Positions 24,977-33,394 of a stretch of DNA of 64,000 bases are shown here, piece by piece; the first letter of the stretch is position 1; every line of letters starts with the position of its first letter. Below the pieces are notes generated by a model. It was not told where the DNA came from, did no database searches, and worked only from the letters and a program-made list of their open reading frames with translations. The position numbers and the translations under genes are program-made. Source of the stretch: Peribacillus cavernae (lineage in GTDB: Bacteria > Bacillota > Bacilli > Bacillales > DSM-1321); contig NZ_RYZZ01000003.1 of NCBI RefSeq assembly GCF_003989135.1, positions 1-64,000 on the forward strand. The letters run 5' to 3'.

Positions 24977-25600
24977 ATGGGTAAAGATATTAATGAAGTG
25001 ATTAAAAGACGCTATAACCGGATTTCTCCAGTATACGAATGGATGGATAAAATGATAAAAGATCAATGGAGGAAGGATTTATTACTTGAAGCAACAGGGG
25101 ACGTCCTGGAAGTTGGCATTGGGACCGGCTCAAACTTATTATATTATCCTGACCATATCACATCTCTAACAGGAGTTGACTTCAGCCAAGGGATGCTTCG
25201 CCATGCAAGAGAGAAAGTAAATAAAGCTGCGTTGGAGTTTCCTGTCCATTTAATGGAGGCCGATATACAGAATCTCCCTTTCCCTGACCACAGCTTCGAT
25301 GTTATTGTCTCCACTTGTGTTTTCTGCTCTGTCCCGGATCCGGTCAAAGGTTTAACAGAGTTAAAAAGAGTTTGTAAGCCGGAAGGAAAGATTCTTATGT
25401 TAGAGCATATGAGAAGTGGAAATCCGATGTTAGGTGGTGTCATGGATCTGCTAAACCCTTTGACTGTTCGTCTTTGGGGAGCGAATATTAATCGAAAGAC
25501 ATTGGAAAACATAGAAAAAGCAAACCTAACAATCAAGGAAATGGAAAATTTAATGGGAACAATCATGAGAAAAATAGAGATACAACCCATAATGGAATAG
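24977..25600 (+). CDS. Class I SAM-dependent methyltransferase
   Basis: The 207-residue cytosolic enzyme has a Rossmann methyltransferase fold: motif I VLEVGIGTGSNLL, acidic loop GVDFSQGML, ADIQNLPFPDHSFDVIVS and the post-motif LEHMRSG. It resembles UbiE/phospholipid N-methyltransferase-like proteins. The substrate cannot be deduced. It lies 121 nt after the MurE-like gene in the same direction and ends before a strong terminator. Confidence 0.85.
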   Translation: MGKDINEVIKRRYNRISPVYEWMDKMIKDQWRKDLLLEATGDVLEVGIGTGSNLLYYPDHITSLTGVDFSQGMLRHAREKVNKAALEFPVHLMEADIQNLPFPDHSFDVIVSTCVFCSVPDPVKGLTELKRVCKPEGKILMLEHMRSGNPMLGGVMDLLNPLTVRLWGANINRKTLENIEKANLTIKEMENLMGTIMRKIEIQPIME

Positions 25601-25669
25601 TGATTGTGTTACATGATGGATGACCTGGGTTTGTATAGATTAAGCTAAATGTAGATATAATTTTTTAAT

Positions 25670-25694
25670 ACCTCTTGGTTTCCAAGAGGTTTTT
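25670..25694. terminator. Bidirectional terminator
   Basis: ACCTCTTGG/CCAAGAGGT with a 3-nt loop and T-run on the plus strand separates the convergent methyltransferase and CcdA-like genes. Confidence 0.88.
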
Positions 25695-25716
25695 CGGTTT
25701 GGAGATCTTTTGATAC

Positions 25717-26445
25717 TTACCAATAGGTTACGATATCAATTAAACCTATTATAATGATTAGTATTCCAGCCAGCTTTTGAACGATAGCGCCAAATTTTTT
25801 CCCTTTTTTTAATAAAGAACCTTCTCCCTCAAATGCCCATAACAGAAACAAGATGATAAGAAGCGGTAAGGCTGTACCGATACCAAAAACAGGAGTTAAC
25901 GTAAAACCCATCGGTGTAGATAATACCATGGGCATCAATTTAACAAAAAATAGTACAAACATTGTTGGACAAAAAGCAATCGAGTAGCTAACACCTAGTA
26001 AAAAAGCGCCTGCATTTCCTTCAGCTTTATTCTTTATCTTCCATTTGAAAATCAAATTGACCCAGGTAAACTTTAAATAACCTAATAAAAAAAGCCCCAC
26101 TATGATATTAATAAATCCCGCTCCCTTGCGGAAATAAGCAAAATAAGTGGTTAAAATAGCTTGGTACTCTTTTCCAAACAACCAGATTAGCCCTCCGAAT
26201 ATAGAATAAACAAGTATTTTTCCGACCAAAAAAAATAAAATTTCACTCCAGGGAGTTTTTTTAGTCACTGCTTTTTCCCCGAAGTATGTAATGGCGGTAA
26301 AGTTGCCTGTCAATTGACAGGGTGCTAACGATCCAAGAATGCCTAAAAGCAATGCTGCTAATAATGGGATTGTCCCGGTGCTGCTCATTAGCCGGAAAAT
26401 AGGCTCGGAAAAAAATTGACTAACTTGATTTAGTAATTGATACAA
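25717..26445 (-). CDS. CcdA/DsbD-like membrane protein (sulfite-exporter-type)
   Basis: The 242-residue protein has about six membrane helices in the DsbD/CcdA transmembrane pattern. A first helix pair contains LGSLAPCQLTGN and a second repeat SIAFCPTMFVLFF, so the two half-motifs each carry one Cys next to Pro. Such proteins move reducing equivalents across the membrane. TTG 26445 is chosen because a strong AGGGGGG site ends 8 nt upstream on the minus strand; the frame is open to 26661 but that part looks non-coding. It is divergent from the flavoprotein gene. Confidence 0.8.
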   Translation of the reverse strand: MYQLLNQVSQFFSEPIFRLMSSTGTIPLLAALLLGILGSLAPCQLTGNFTAITYFGEKAVTKKTPWSEILFFLVGKILVYSIFGGLIWLFGKEYQAILTTYFAYFRKGAGFINIIVGLFLLGYLKFTWVNLIFKWKIKNKAEGNAGAFLLGVSYSIAFCPTMFVLFFVKLMPMVLSTPMGFTLTPVFGIGTALPLLIILFLLWAFEGEGSLLKKGKKFGAIVQKLAGILIIIIGLIDIVTYW

Positions 26446-26710
26446 AAAGACTTCCCCCCTAGAATAGCTAAGTTGATTTATTGTAGCAGAGAAATATAAA
26501 GAATTTGTGCAGAAAGACGATAAAGAGTGTAATTTAATAATTTTCAGTGGTGCAGTCTTCTCGTCAATGATAAGCAGGACAATGCTTCCGGCAAAAACAC
26601 AAAAGATAAGCGCTTGTTTAAGGGTAAAATAAGAGTGTATCAGTACCAAAAAAATAAGCAAAATAAAGTTATAAACAAAATCTATTTAAAACAAAAAGGT
26701 GGGCTTAGAA

Positions 26711-28090
26711 ATGACCGTTGAATTGTTTGATACAATCATAATTGGATTTGGCAAAGGCGGTAAAACGTTAGCCGGTTTTTTGGGTGCGCAGGGCCAAAAG
26801 GTTGCTATGATTGAGAAATCAAAGGATATGTATGGGGGTACTTGCATAAATATCGCATGTATTCCTTCCAAATCACTTGCACTCCAAGCAGAACATATCG
26901 CTTCACATAATTTTGAATCGTGGGAAGAAAGGAAAAAAGCCTATGCGATGGCGATTGAAAAGAAGGACCAGCTTGTTTCAAAGCTCCGCGAGAAAAACTT
27001 TTCAAATCTTGATAACAATGAGAATGTGAATGTAATCAACGGGAAAGCATCCTTCCTTTCAAAAGATGCGATAAAAGTTACAAATAGTGACAATGATTCC
27101 CTTATTATAAAGGGCAAAAATATATTTATTAATACTGGCTCCCTACCAAATATTCCAGGTATAGAAGGTATCCAAGAAAGTAAGCTGGTCTACACAAGTA
27201 CGTCTATGATGGCACAAAAAGAGCTTCCAAAGCATTTGGCGATAATCGGTGGCGGCTACATTGGATTAGAGTTTGCCTCCATGTATGCTAATTTTGGTTC
27301 GAAAGTAACAATGTTTGAAGGTACGGACACATTTCTGGCCAAAGAAGACAGAGATATCGCGGAGGAAATTAAAAAGGTATTGGATAATAAAGGCATAGAA
27401 ATTAATTTAAATACTTCAGTGCAAAAAATCGAAGACAATCAAAACAGTGTCCGGTTATCATTCAGCAAAAACGGAAAGGATGATATATCGATAGAAGTGG
27501 ATGCCATTCTTGTAGCAACCGGCAGGAAAGCGAATATAGAAGCATTGAATCTTAAGGCAGCCGGAGTAAATTTATCCGAGAGAAATTTTGTAAAAACGGA
27601 TGATACACTAAAGACTAATATTCCTCATATCTGGGCTATTGGTGACGTTAATGGCGGCCCACAATATACTTACATTTCTCTCGATGATTTCCGAATTGTT
27701 AGAGACCAATTATACGGAGACAAGAAAAGAACACGTAAAGATCGTAAAAACATTCCTTTTTCAGTTTTTATTGAACCTCCACTTTCTCGTGTAGGTTTAA
27801 CCGAGAAAGAAGCGAAGGAGGCGGGGTATGAAGTAAAAGTCCTAAAAATACCGGCAGCCTCGATACCGCGAGCAAACCAAATTAATAAAACCGAAGGAAT
27901 GTTAAAAGCGATTATTGATAACAAGACAAACAAAATATTAGGTTGTGCTCTCTTCTGTTCTGATTCAAGTGAAATTATTAATATTATCAAGATAGTTATG
28001 GACAGTGGACAAGATTTTACTGTCTTAAAAGATAATATTTTTACTCATCCTAGCATGGCAGAGGCTTTAAACGACTTATTTGCTAATTAA
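26711..28090 (+). CDS. RclA/MerA-like pyridine nucleotide-disulfide oxidoreductase
   Basis: The 459-residue FAD enzyme of the glutathione-reductase fold has the redox motif GGTCINIACIPSK, the NAD motif [14 protein letters not shown], the FAD site AIGDVNGG and a C-terminal dimer domain THPSMAEALND. It lacks the N-terminal HMA and C-terminal CC of classic mercuric reductase and fits RclA-type reductases of hypothiocyanous acid or related electrophiles. ATG 26711 follows AAAGGTGGG; the frame is open slightly upstream. It is divergent from the CcdA-like gene. Confidence 0.85.
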   Translation: MTVELFDTIIIGFGKGGKTLAGFLGAQGQKVAMIEKSKDMYGGTCINIACIPSKSLALQAEHIASHNFESWEERKKAYAMAIEKKDQLVSKLREKNFSNLDNNENVNVINGKASFLSKDAIKVTNSDNDSLIIKGKNIFINTGSLPNIPGIEGIQESKLVYTSTSMMAQKELPKHLAIIGGGYIGLEFASMYANFGSKVTMFEGTDTFLAKEDRDIAEEIKKVLDNKGIEINLNTSVQKIEDNQNSVRLSFSKNGKDDISIEVDAILVATGRKANIEALNLKAAGVNLSERNFVKTDDTLKTNIPHIWAIGDVNGGPQYTYISLDDFRIVRDQLYGDKKRTRKDRKNIPFSVFIEPPLSRVGLTEKEAKEAGYEVKVLKIPAASIPRANQINKTEGMLKAIIDNKTNKILGCALFCSDSSEIINIIKIVMDSGQDFTVLKDNIFTHPSMAEALNDLFAN

Positions 28091-28154
28091 AAGTTTTATG
28101 ATTTCTCCTAAATGGGTGCGAATAGCATTTTGTAGAATTCCTACGTTAAGCAAA

Positions 28155-28189
28155 AATTAGTCCTGATCCTTTTAGGAACCGGACTAATT
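28155..28189 (+). terminator. Terminator after the flavoprotein
   Basis: AATTAGTCC (28155-28163) pairs with GGACTAATT (28181-28189). It stands between the convergent flavoprotein and the CC/Se-motif gene. Confidence 0.7.
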
Positions 28190-28296
28190 ATTGACCTGAA
28201 TTCAATTACTTGTTGCTGTTATTTACCAATTTAATTGCGCCTTTATTGAAAAACACTTTATCCTTTAAATAATAATCAGAAATTCACCTGCTATGT

Positions 28297-28578
28297 TTAT
28301 TGCAATGAGGCTTTTGCTGAAATGGATTTTAAAAAACCAAATCCCGACAGTTTTAGGGTAATGTTTTCTTTCACGTTAATATTTTTTTCTACATATATGG
28401 ATATAGAGTCAACTTTAAATTCATTAAAGCGATTAAGAGCCTTTGGTTTACCAGGTACTGCAAGCAACTCCTGTAAACCTACCGCACAGCAGCCTTTTAC
28501 CTCAAGTGTTTTTACTGTCAAGGGTTTCCCTTTCGATTCAATCCACTTTTTAGCTTTATCCTCTAATTCAAAATTCAT
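28297..28578 (-). CDS. CC/Se-motif family protein, Cys form
   Basis: The 93-residue protein has the hallmark VKGCCAVGLQELL followed by a strand-rich half and a C-terminal KLSGFGFLKSI. I recall NCBI naming this small family CC/Se motif (seleno)proteins, because some members carry selenocysteine at one of the two cysteines. Here both codons are Cys (TGC TGT). ATG 28578 lies about 11 nt from GGAGGG. A sigma-A promoter reads into it from 28667. The function is unknown; the family link to selenium supports the selenoprotein reading elsewhere in the window. Confidence 0.7.
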   Translation of the reverse strand: MNFELEDKAKKWIESKGKPLTVKTLEVKGCCAVGLQELLAVPGKPKALNRFNEFKVDSISIYVEKNINVKENITLKLSGFGFLKSISAKASLQ

Positions 28579-28638
28579 CTCGTAATTCACCCTCCTTTTT
28601 ACAAACATCTATAATCGAGCAGTTATATCACTATAGAA

Positions 28639-28667
28639 ATTGTATTAATTTGTTTTTGGAATGTCAA
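28639..28667 (-). promoter_or_regulatory. Sigma-A promoter of the CC/Se-motif gene
   Basis: On the minus strand TTGACA (28667-28662) and TACAAT (28644-28639) are spaced by 17 bp. The promoter lies inside an 80-bp segment repeated at 32763. Confidence 0.75.
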
Positions 28668-28725
28668 CAATAAACAAATATATAAAAGCCGCTGTTTCTC
28701 CTGCAATGCTTCTCTTTGTTGCTGA
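28648..28725 (+). repeat. Intergenic repeat, copy A
   Basis: This stretch closely resembles 32763-32844 in the same orientation. The shared blocks are AATTTGTTTT, GGAATGTCAACAAT, CTGTTTC and CTGCAA. It overlaps the promoter of the CC/Se-motif gene. No transposon features are visible. Confidence 0.6.
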
Positions 28726-28850
28726 TCACTCCTTGTTTTTTTGAAAGCGTGGATTCATTTAATCTAGAGGATAAAGAAAACAGAGTAGAAAAAAGCTGCT
28801 TTTGGCCGATATAAGAAGTATATTACTGTCAAAATAGTAGGGAGGGTATC

Positions 28851-29369
28851 ATGAAAAAGATTTTACTGCTTGTAATCGTTTCCGCTATTCTTGTTATAAC
28901 GGCTGCTTGTTCAGCTGGAGAGCCGGTAGGCACCATGCAATCTTACATAGGAAATGCCCACGTAGAAGGTGATGATGTTTTTTTCGAATTTAATGGAACG
29001 TATTATAAGGCTAAAAACCAAAAAGACCGGTTTGAGAAGGTTAAAGGTGATTACATGACTATGATTGCACTGTCTAACGGTGACTATAAAATTCAAGAGA
29101 ATGACAAAGAAACACCTGTGCAAAATCCGTTTAGTTATGAAACACAAAAGCAAAAAGAAGAAGATTCTAAAAAGGCTAGGGAAGAAGATAGGCTTGCAGA
29201 TGAGCAGCGGAAACAACAACTCGAGGATGAAAGAAACGAACACTTGAGAAGTTTAAAGAAAAACCGGATGGAAATAGAAAAAGCAAGAATGGAAATGAAA
29301 CAAGACCGTCAAGAAAAAGAATTAGAAATGGAAAGGAGGACATTAGAAACACGCTTGAATTCACAATAG
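28851..29369 (+). CDS. Lipoprotein with charged coiled-coil tail
   Basis: This 172-residue protein begins with a lipoprotein signal (MKKILLLVIVSAILVITAACSAG). The middle (residues 30-85) is a small beta-rich region. The rest (about 90-172) is a highly charged K/E/R/Q coiled coil. No family is recognised. It is probably anchored to the outer face of the membrane. GGGAGGG precedes the ATG. Confidence 0.7.
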   Translation: MKKILLLVIVSAILVITAACSAGEPVGTMQSYIGNAHVEGDDVFFEFNGTYYKAKNQKDRFEKVKGDYMTMIALSNGDYKIQENDKETPVQNPFSYETQKQKEEDSKKAREEDRLADEQRKQQLEDERNEHLRSLKKNRMEIEKARMEMKQDRQEKELEMERRTLETRLNSQ

Positions 29370-29569
29370 TAAAGGCAGTTCATTTTGACGTAGCTACTTA
29401 TTAATTTGGACCACTACCATCTTGAATTCAGACGGCAATTTACCTTCTAATGGAAATAAAGTTAAACAATTTAATTAGGTGGCACTTGTATATTACTATC
29501 CATGAAATTAGCAATATCAGAAAAGCATCTAAAAATTTCCCCATTAATAAATTTCAATGGGGCTGATTT

Positions 29570-29760
29570 TTATTTGGGAACTATTGAATTTAAATGTTCC
29601 CTCACATTTTCCTGTGTCATAGAACCTGTAATGACCTTTGTTATCTTCCCATTTTTGTCGATTAAAAACGTAGTAGGAATGGGACCTATTTTTTTATAAT
29701 AGGGTATTTATTCTAACCAAAACGGTGTCTCTATACTTTGATAATCAAAGGTGGATTTGG
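29570..29760 (-). pseudogene. Remnant of a TlpA/ResA-type thioredoxin
   Basis: The minus strand encodes KKIGPIPTTFLIDKNGKITKVITGSM and ends VREHLNSIVPK, the C-terminal half of a TlpA/ResA-like redoxin with its cis-Pro loop. A TAA interrupts the frame just upstream (29708-29706), and the CxxC half is gone. With the CcdA-like permease nearby, a membrane thiol relay may once have been complete here. The gap 29370-29569 shows nothing else. Confidence 0.7.
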
Positions 29761-29771
29761 ATTTGATACTA

Positions 29772-30149
29772 TTATTTTCCCCATTTCATTGGGATAGTTA
29801 ACGTACAGCAGCTGGGATTATTGCTTTGCACACGTGTTTGAAGCGTAAATGTTACACCTGTTGGCGTATATTTTGTTGTTACTGGAACCTTTAAGCCAAT
29901 TGACTGAATTAAGCGATCGACTTCTTGTGATTTACCTTGTTGTGCTGCCTCCATGATCTTGTAAGCAAAAGCGGGATTTCCAAGATGTTCTAATAACATA
30001 CTACTCTGACCCATTAGCATCTGGAAGGACTTTACTGAACTTGAAAACATCGTAACATCTATTTTCGGATATTGTTTCCGAAAAGGAAGGGGTTCGGGAT
30101 ATAGAGGCATAGGCGAATAAACCGGATAGAAATTATTTGAATGGTACAT
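29772..30149 (-). CDS. Hypothetical protein
   Basis: The 125-residue product has a Pro/Tyr-rich N-terminus (YSPMPLYPEPLPF), a helical middle (SSSVKSFQMLMGQSSMLLEHL), then VDRLIQSIGLKVPV and an end with NNPSCCTLTIPMKW. It resembles small Bacillus proteins of unknown function, perhaps sporulation-linked, but I do not recognise the family. GGAGATG precedes the ATG. The start overlaps the stop of a possible upstream frame (TAATG at 30151-30147). Confidence 0.6.
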   Translation of the reverse strand: MYHSNNFYPVYSPMPLYPEPLPFRKQYPKIDVTMFSSSVKSFQMLMGQSSMLLEHLGNPAFAYKIMEAAQQGKSQEVDRLIQSIGLKVPVTTKYTPTGVTFTLQTRVQSNNPSCCTLTIPMKWGK

Positions 30150-30413
30150 TATGCATCTCCTTCTTTAACAATGAGAATAGGCAATATAATATATTCGTGT
30201 GGTAAAAATCGGTTACATATGGGGCTTTCGTAAACCTTGCATAGGAAGGAGTGACAATATAACTGATAAAGAATTTCTGCCTTGACAGAGAAAAGCATCC
30301 TGACAAATTCCTGGAGAACGATGCTTTTGAGTTCCGAGTTTTCTGATATCAAATCCTGTTGGATATATTATGATAGACTTATCACCATCTATAGAAATTA
30401 CTCCAAAAAGCAT
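30149..30413 (-). pseudogene. Possible frameshifted small gene coupled to the hypothetical protein
   Basis: On the minus strand one frame starts MLFGVISIDGDKSIIIYPTGFDI at 30413 and looks like real protein. The next frame continues as SENSELKSIVLQEFVRMLFSV and runs to TAA at 30149, overlapping the next gene start. A single extra base near 30350 would explain it. Product size would be about 88 residues. The family is unknown; an unbroken allele elsewhere would confirm it. Confidence 0.35.
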
Positions 30414-30464
30414 GTAAAATAATACTGGCTTACAAGACTTTTACATCACGAAGGGTGTTGAACG

Positions 30465-31109
30465 ATGGAAAGTATTACAGTAGTTTCGCTATTGGACGTT
30501 ATAGGAGAATTGTTTTCAGATGAAATTTCGATTGCTGTGTCAAACACAAAAGAATATATATACTATCGGCCAAGCAAACGGATTGATTTAAAGATCAGGC
30601 CGGGAGATCCTTTAAGGGAAGGGACCATTGCGCATAAAGCCTCAATTACGAAGCAAAAAGTCTCCGAATTTATTAACCGGGATGTGTTTGGGATTCCATA
30701 TCATGGGATGGCAGTGCCTTTTCTTCATGAAGAAAAACTAGAGGGATGCGTCACCGCTATTTTTCCTGCTTTGACGGATGGGAAATCAGTGGTGACCGTG
30801 AGAACACAGGATGGTTGGATGCCAATTCCTTTTTCACAGGTTGTATACTTGGAAGCCAGGGATAAAAAGACCTATGTACATGCTGAAGAACGCTCAGGCA
30901 CCCATAAATACTCGCTTCAGGAGTTTGAGTTCCTGCTGCCGAAGGATTATTTTATCCGATGCCATCGCTCTTTTCTTGTAAACGTCAATCATATTAAGGA
31001 GATTTTTCCTGATACCCATTCAACGTTTTTACTGTCGATGGATAATGGCGACAGAGTACCTGTCAGTCAGTCCTATTCCAGCTATTTTCGAAAGTTGCTT
31101 GGATTTTGA
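30465..31109 (+). CDS. LytTR-domain transcription regulator
   Basis: This 214-residue protein has an N-terminal sensory-like domain (about 1-105, containing IRPGDPLREGTIAHKASITKQKV) and a C-terminal LytTR DNA-binding domain (about 115-214, VYLEARDKKTYVHAEE and RCHRSFLVNVNHI). No receiver domain is present, so it is a one-component regulator. It lies directly before a CoA-transferase gene in the same direction and may respond to a metabolite of that enzyme. Confidence 0.85.
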   Translation: MESITVVSLLDVIGELFSDEISIAVSNTKEYIYYRPSKRIDLKIRPGDPLREGTIAHKASITKQKVSEFINRDVFGIPYHGMAVPFLHEEKLEGCVTAIFPALTDGKSVVTVRTQDGWMPIPFSQVVYLEARDKKTYVHAEERSGTHKYSLQEFEFLLPKDYFIRCHRSFLVNVNHIKEIFPDTHSTFLLSMDNGDRVPVSQSYSSYFRKLLGF

Positions 31110-31242
31110 AAAAACATGCTGTTTTAGGCTGGGAATTTGCTGTTTTGTCCGAATTTTCCGTAACCTATTCCGAAAACCATAACTCAGGAGCTGTAATGGG
31201 TACAATTAGTGTAAGTATTCATTATGAGAGAGAGATGAGATT

Positions 31243-32757
31243 ATGGAGAACAACTTTGAACGGATTAGAGACCCTCACCTTAGAAACCGTGTTGTTTCAC
31301 CGGAAGAAGCAGCATCATGGATTCAAGATGGAATGACATTAGGGTTAAGCGGGTTTACACGTGCCGGAGATGTGAAAGCAGTTCCGTTCGCCTTGGTCAA
31401 ACGCGCCGAACAGGAATCATTTAAAGTGAATGTGTTTACGGGAGCCTCTTTAGGTTCTGATGTTGATAAATTGTTTGCCGAAGCAGGTATCTTAGGAAAG
31501 AGACTGCCTTTCCAAGCCGATCCGACTATGCGAAAAGGAATCAACCAGGGAGATTTTTTATTTGTGGATCAGCATTTGTCCCACACAGCTGAGTTGGTGC
31601 GTGCCAATGTGATGGACCCTATAGACTTCGCAATTTTGGAAGCGGTTGCAATAACGGAAGACGGAATGGTTATCCCGACAACCTCAATCGGAAACTCCCT
31701 ATCTTTTGCCCAGAATGCAAAGTCCATTATTATTGAAATCAATATGGCCCAGTCCACAGCGTTAGAAGGATTGCATGATTTGTATGAACCGGGAAAACAA
31801 GGGGAGAGAGACCCGATTCCGTTGACAAAAACGGATGATCGTATCGGTACTGTAGGGATACCGATTGATGTCGAGAAGGTAAAAGGAATCGTTTTTACCA
31901 ACCAATTGGATTCTCCTTCAACCATTGATGCACCAGATGAGGAAACGGTCATTATTGCACAGCATTTAATTGAGTTCCTCCGTAAAGAGATTGAAGCTGG
32001 CCGTATGACAGAACGCCTAGCCCCGCTGCAGTCAGGAATCGGTTCAGTCGCAAATGCCGTGCTTCATGGGATGTTGGAGTCGGAATTTGAGGATTTAGAG
32101 GTATATTCTGAAGTACTGCAAGACGCGGTCTTTGATTTAATGGATGCGGGAAAGGTCCGGTTTGCGTCCTGCTGTTCCATTACTCTTTCGGATTCAAAGA
32201 TGAAGGAGGTTTTCTCGAATTTCGAGAAATATCGCGGCCGCTTAATCATGAGACCACAGGAGATTTCCAATCACCCTGAAATCATCCGCCGTCTTGGATT
32301 GATTTCCATTAACACCGCTTTAGAGTTAGACATCTACGGCAATGTCAATTCAACCCATGTACTAGGCACAAAGATGATGAACGGAATTGGCGGATCAGGT
32401 GACTTTGCAAGGAACGCCCGCCTGGCAATTTTTGTGACAAAATCCATAGCTAAAGACGGAAAGATTTCAAGCATTGTTCCTTTCGTCTCTCACGTGGACC
32501 ACACGGAACATGATGTGGACGTCATTGTCACAGAACAAGGCTATGCAGACTTGCGTGGTTTGGCGCCAAGACAGCGTGTGGAACTTATTATCGAACGCTG
32601 CGCCCATCCAATGTATCGCGACCAACTCCGCGAGTATCACCAGGAAGCTCTCACAAGAGGCGGACAAACCCCTCACGTATTAGAAAAAGCTCTATCCTGG
32701 CATACGAATTTTGCCAAGGATGGAACAATGTTAGAAGCAATAGTGGAAAAAGTCTAA
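31243..32757 (+). CDS. Acetyl-CoA hydrolase / succinyl-CoA:acetate CoA-transferase
   Basis: This 504-residue enzyme is a class I CoA-transferase of the acetyl-CoA hydrolase family. N-terminal GLSGFTRAGDVKAVP and the C-terminal catalytic region VTEQGYADLRGLAPRQRVELII with the family GxGGSGDF stretch (GIGGSGDFARNARL) are present. It moves CoA between acetate and succinate or similar acids. GAGAGATGAG precedes the ATG. The LytTR regulator upstream is its likely controller. A strong terminator follows at 32865. Confidence 0.9.
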   Translation: MENNFERIRDPHLRNRVVSPEEAASWIQDGMTLGLSGFTRAGDVKAVPFALVKRAEQESFKVNVFTGASLGSDVDKLFAEAGILGKRLPFQADPTMRKGINQGDFLFVDQHLSHTAELVRANVMDPIDFAILEAVAITEDGMVIPTTSIGNSLSFAQNAKSIIIEINMAQSTALEGLHDLYEPGKQGERDPIPLTKTDDRIGTVGIPIDVEKVKGIVFTNQLDSPSTIDAPDEETVIIAQHLIEFLRKEIEAGRMTERLAPLQSGIGSVANAVLHGMLESEFEDLEVYSEVLQDAVFDLMDAGKVRFASCCSITLSDSKMKEVFSNFEKYRGRLIMRPQEISNHPEIIRRLGLISINTALELDIYGNVNSTHVLGTKMMNGIGGSGDFARNARLAIFVTKSIAKDGKISSIVPFVSHVDHTEHDVDVIVTEQGYADLRGLAPRQRVELIIERCAHPMYRDQLREYHQEALTRGGQTPHVLEKALSWHTNFAKDGTMLEAIVEKV

Positions 32758-32762
32758 ACATA

Positions 32763-32844
32763 AATTTGTTTTAGGAATGTCAACAATACACGAAGTTCAT
32801 ATAAAGGCTTCTGTTTCCTCTGCAAAGTTCCTTTTTGTTTGTTA
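32763..32844 (+). repeat. Intergenic repeat, copy B
   Basis: This is the second copy of the 80-bp repeat seen at 28648-28725. Here it lies between the CoA-transferase stop and the terminator, with no gene reading from it. The -35-like TTGACA is kept on the minus strand but the -10 is poor (TGTTTA). Confidence 0.6.
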
Positions 32845-32864
32845 ATGCGAGAATAAAAAGAAAA

Positions 32865-32897
32865 ACACGCCAATCAATTGCGATTGGCGTGTTTTTT
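32865..32897. terminator. Bidirectional terminator
   Basis: A perfect 11-bp stem ACACGCCAATC/GATTGGCGTGT is flanked by A- and T-runs. It serves the convergent CoA-transferase and Cys-rich protein genes. Confidence 0.92.
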
Positions 32898-32912
32898 GAC
32901 TTGTAGTCCCTA

Positions 32913-33239
32913 TTAGGAAGCCATTTTACGGCAGGCTTCAGCACATCTATAACATGCTTCAGCACATTTTTGACAATGATCGTGATCGTGTTTCTTGCAT
33001 TCATTTCCACAGGCTTCGCATATTTCAGCACAAAGATTGCATATCTGAGTTGCAAATGGACTATTCGTTTGCATAGCTTTAACTGCCAATGCGCATATAT
33101 CTGCGCACTCTCGATCTAAACGGATGCAGCTAGCCATCATTTTAACATCATCTTCTTTTAAACAGGCATCAAAACATACATTACACGATTCCATACATTC
33201 CAAACATGCTTTCAAACATTCCTCAAACTGAGTGTTCAT
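32913..33239 (-). CDS. Four-helix-bundle Cys-rich copper-binding protein (DUF326/Csp-like)
   Basis: The 108-residue protein has a regular CxxxC spacing throughout: CLKACLECMESC, CIRLDRECADIC, CNLCAEICEAC and CQKCAEACYRCAEAC, with a His-rich KKHDHDHC loop. This is the pattern of DUF326/Csp copper-storage proteins, four-helix bundles that hold many Cu(I) ions on inward-facing cysteines. No signal peptide is seen, so it should store copper in the cytosol. It fits the copper theme of the region. Confidence 0.9.
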   Translation of the reverse strand: MNTQFEECLKACLECMESCNVCFDACLKEDDVKMMASCIRLDRECADICALAVKAMQTNSPFATQICNLCAEICEACGNECKKHDHDHCQKCAEACYRCAEACRKMAS

Positions 33240-33394
33240 TTAAAAAGCCTCCTTGAAGTTAAAGTCACTTTTATTCTACCCGGGATATTTTCTTTTTAAC
33301 TTAAAACGAAAAACTCCTCAAAAACTGCATAAATTCTTCATAATTTTCCGGTATGATATAGTTGCTTTAAATAATTTTAGAAGCGGTGAAACAA

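Noticed and set aside
26446-26661. N-terminal extension of the CcdA-like protein
   Set aside because: A strong ribosome site lies before TTG 26445, and the extra 72 residues look like intergenic translation.
29502-29699. Plus-strand ORF
   Set aside because: The opposite strand encodes a clear TlpA-like tail; the plus frame is a shadow.
32913-33239. Selenoprotein candidate because of many cysteines
   Set aside because: There is no in-frame UGA; the CxxxC pattern is that of copper-storage bundles.
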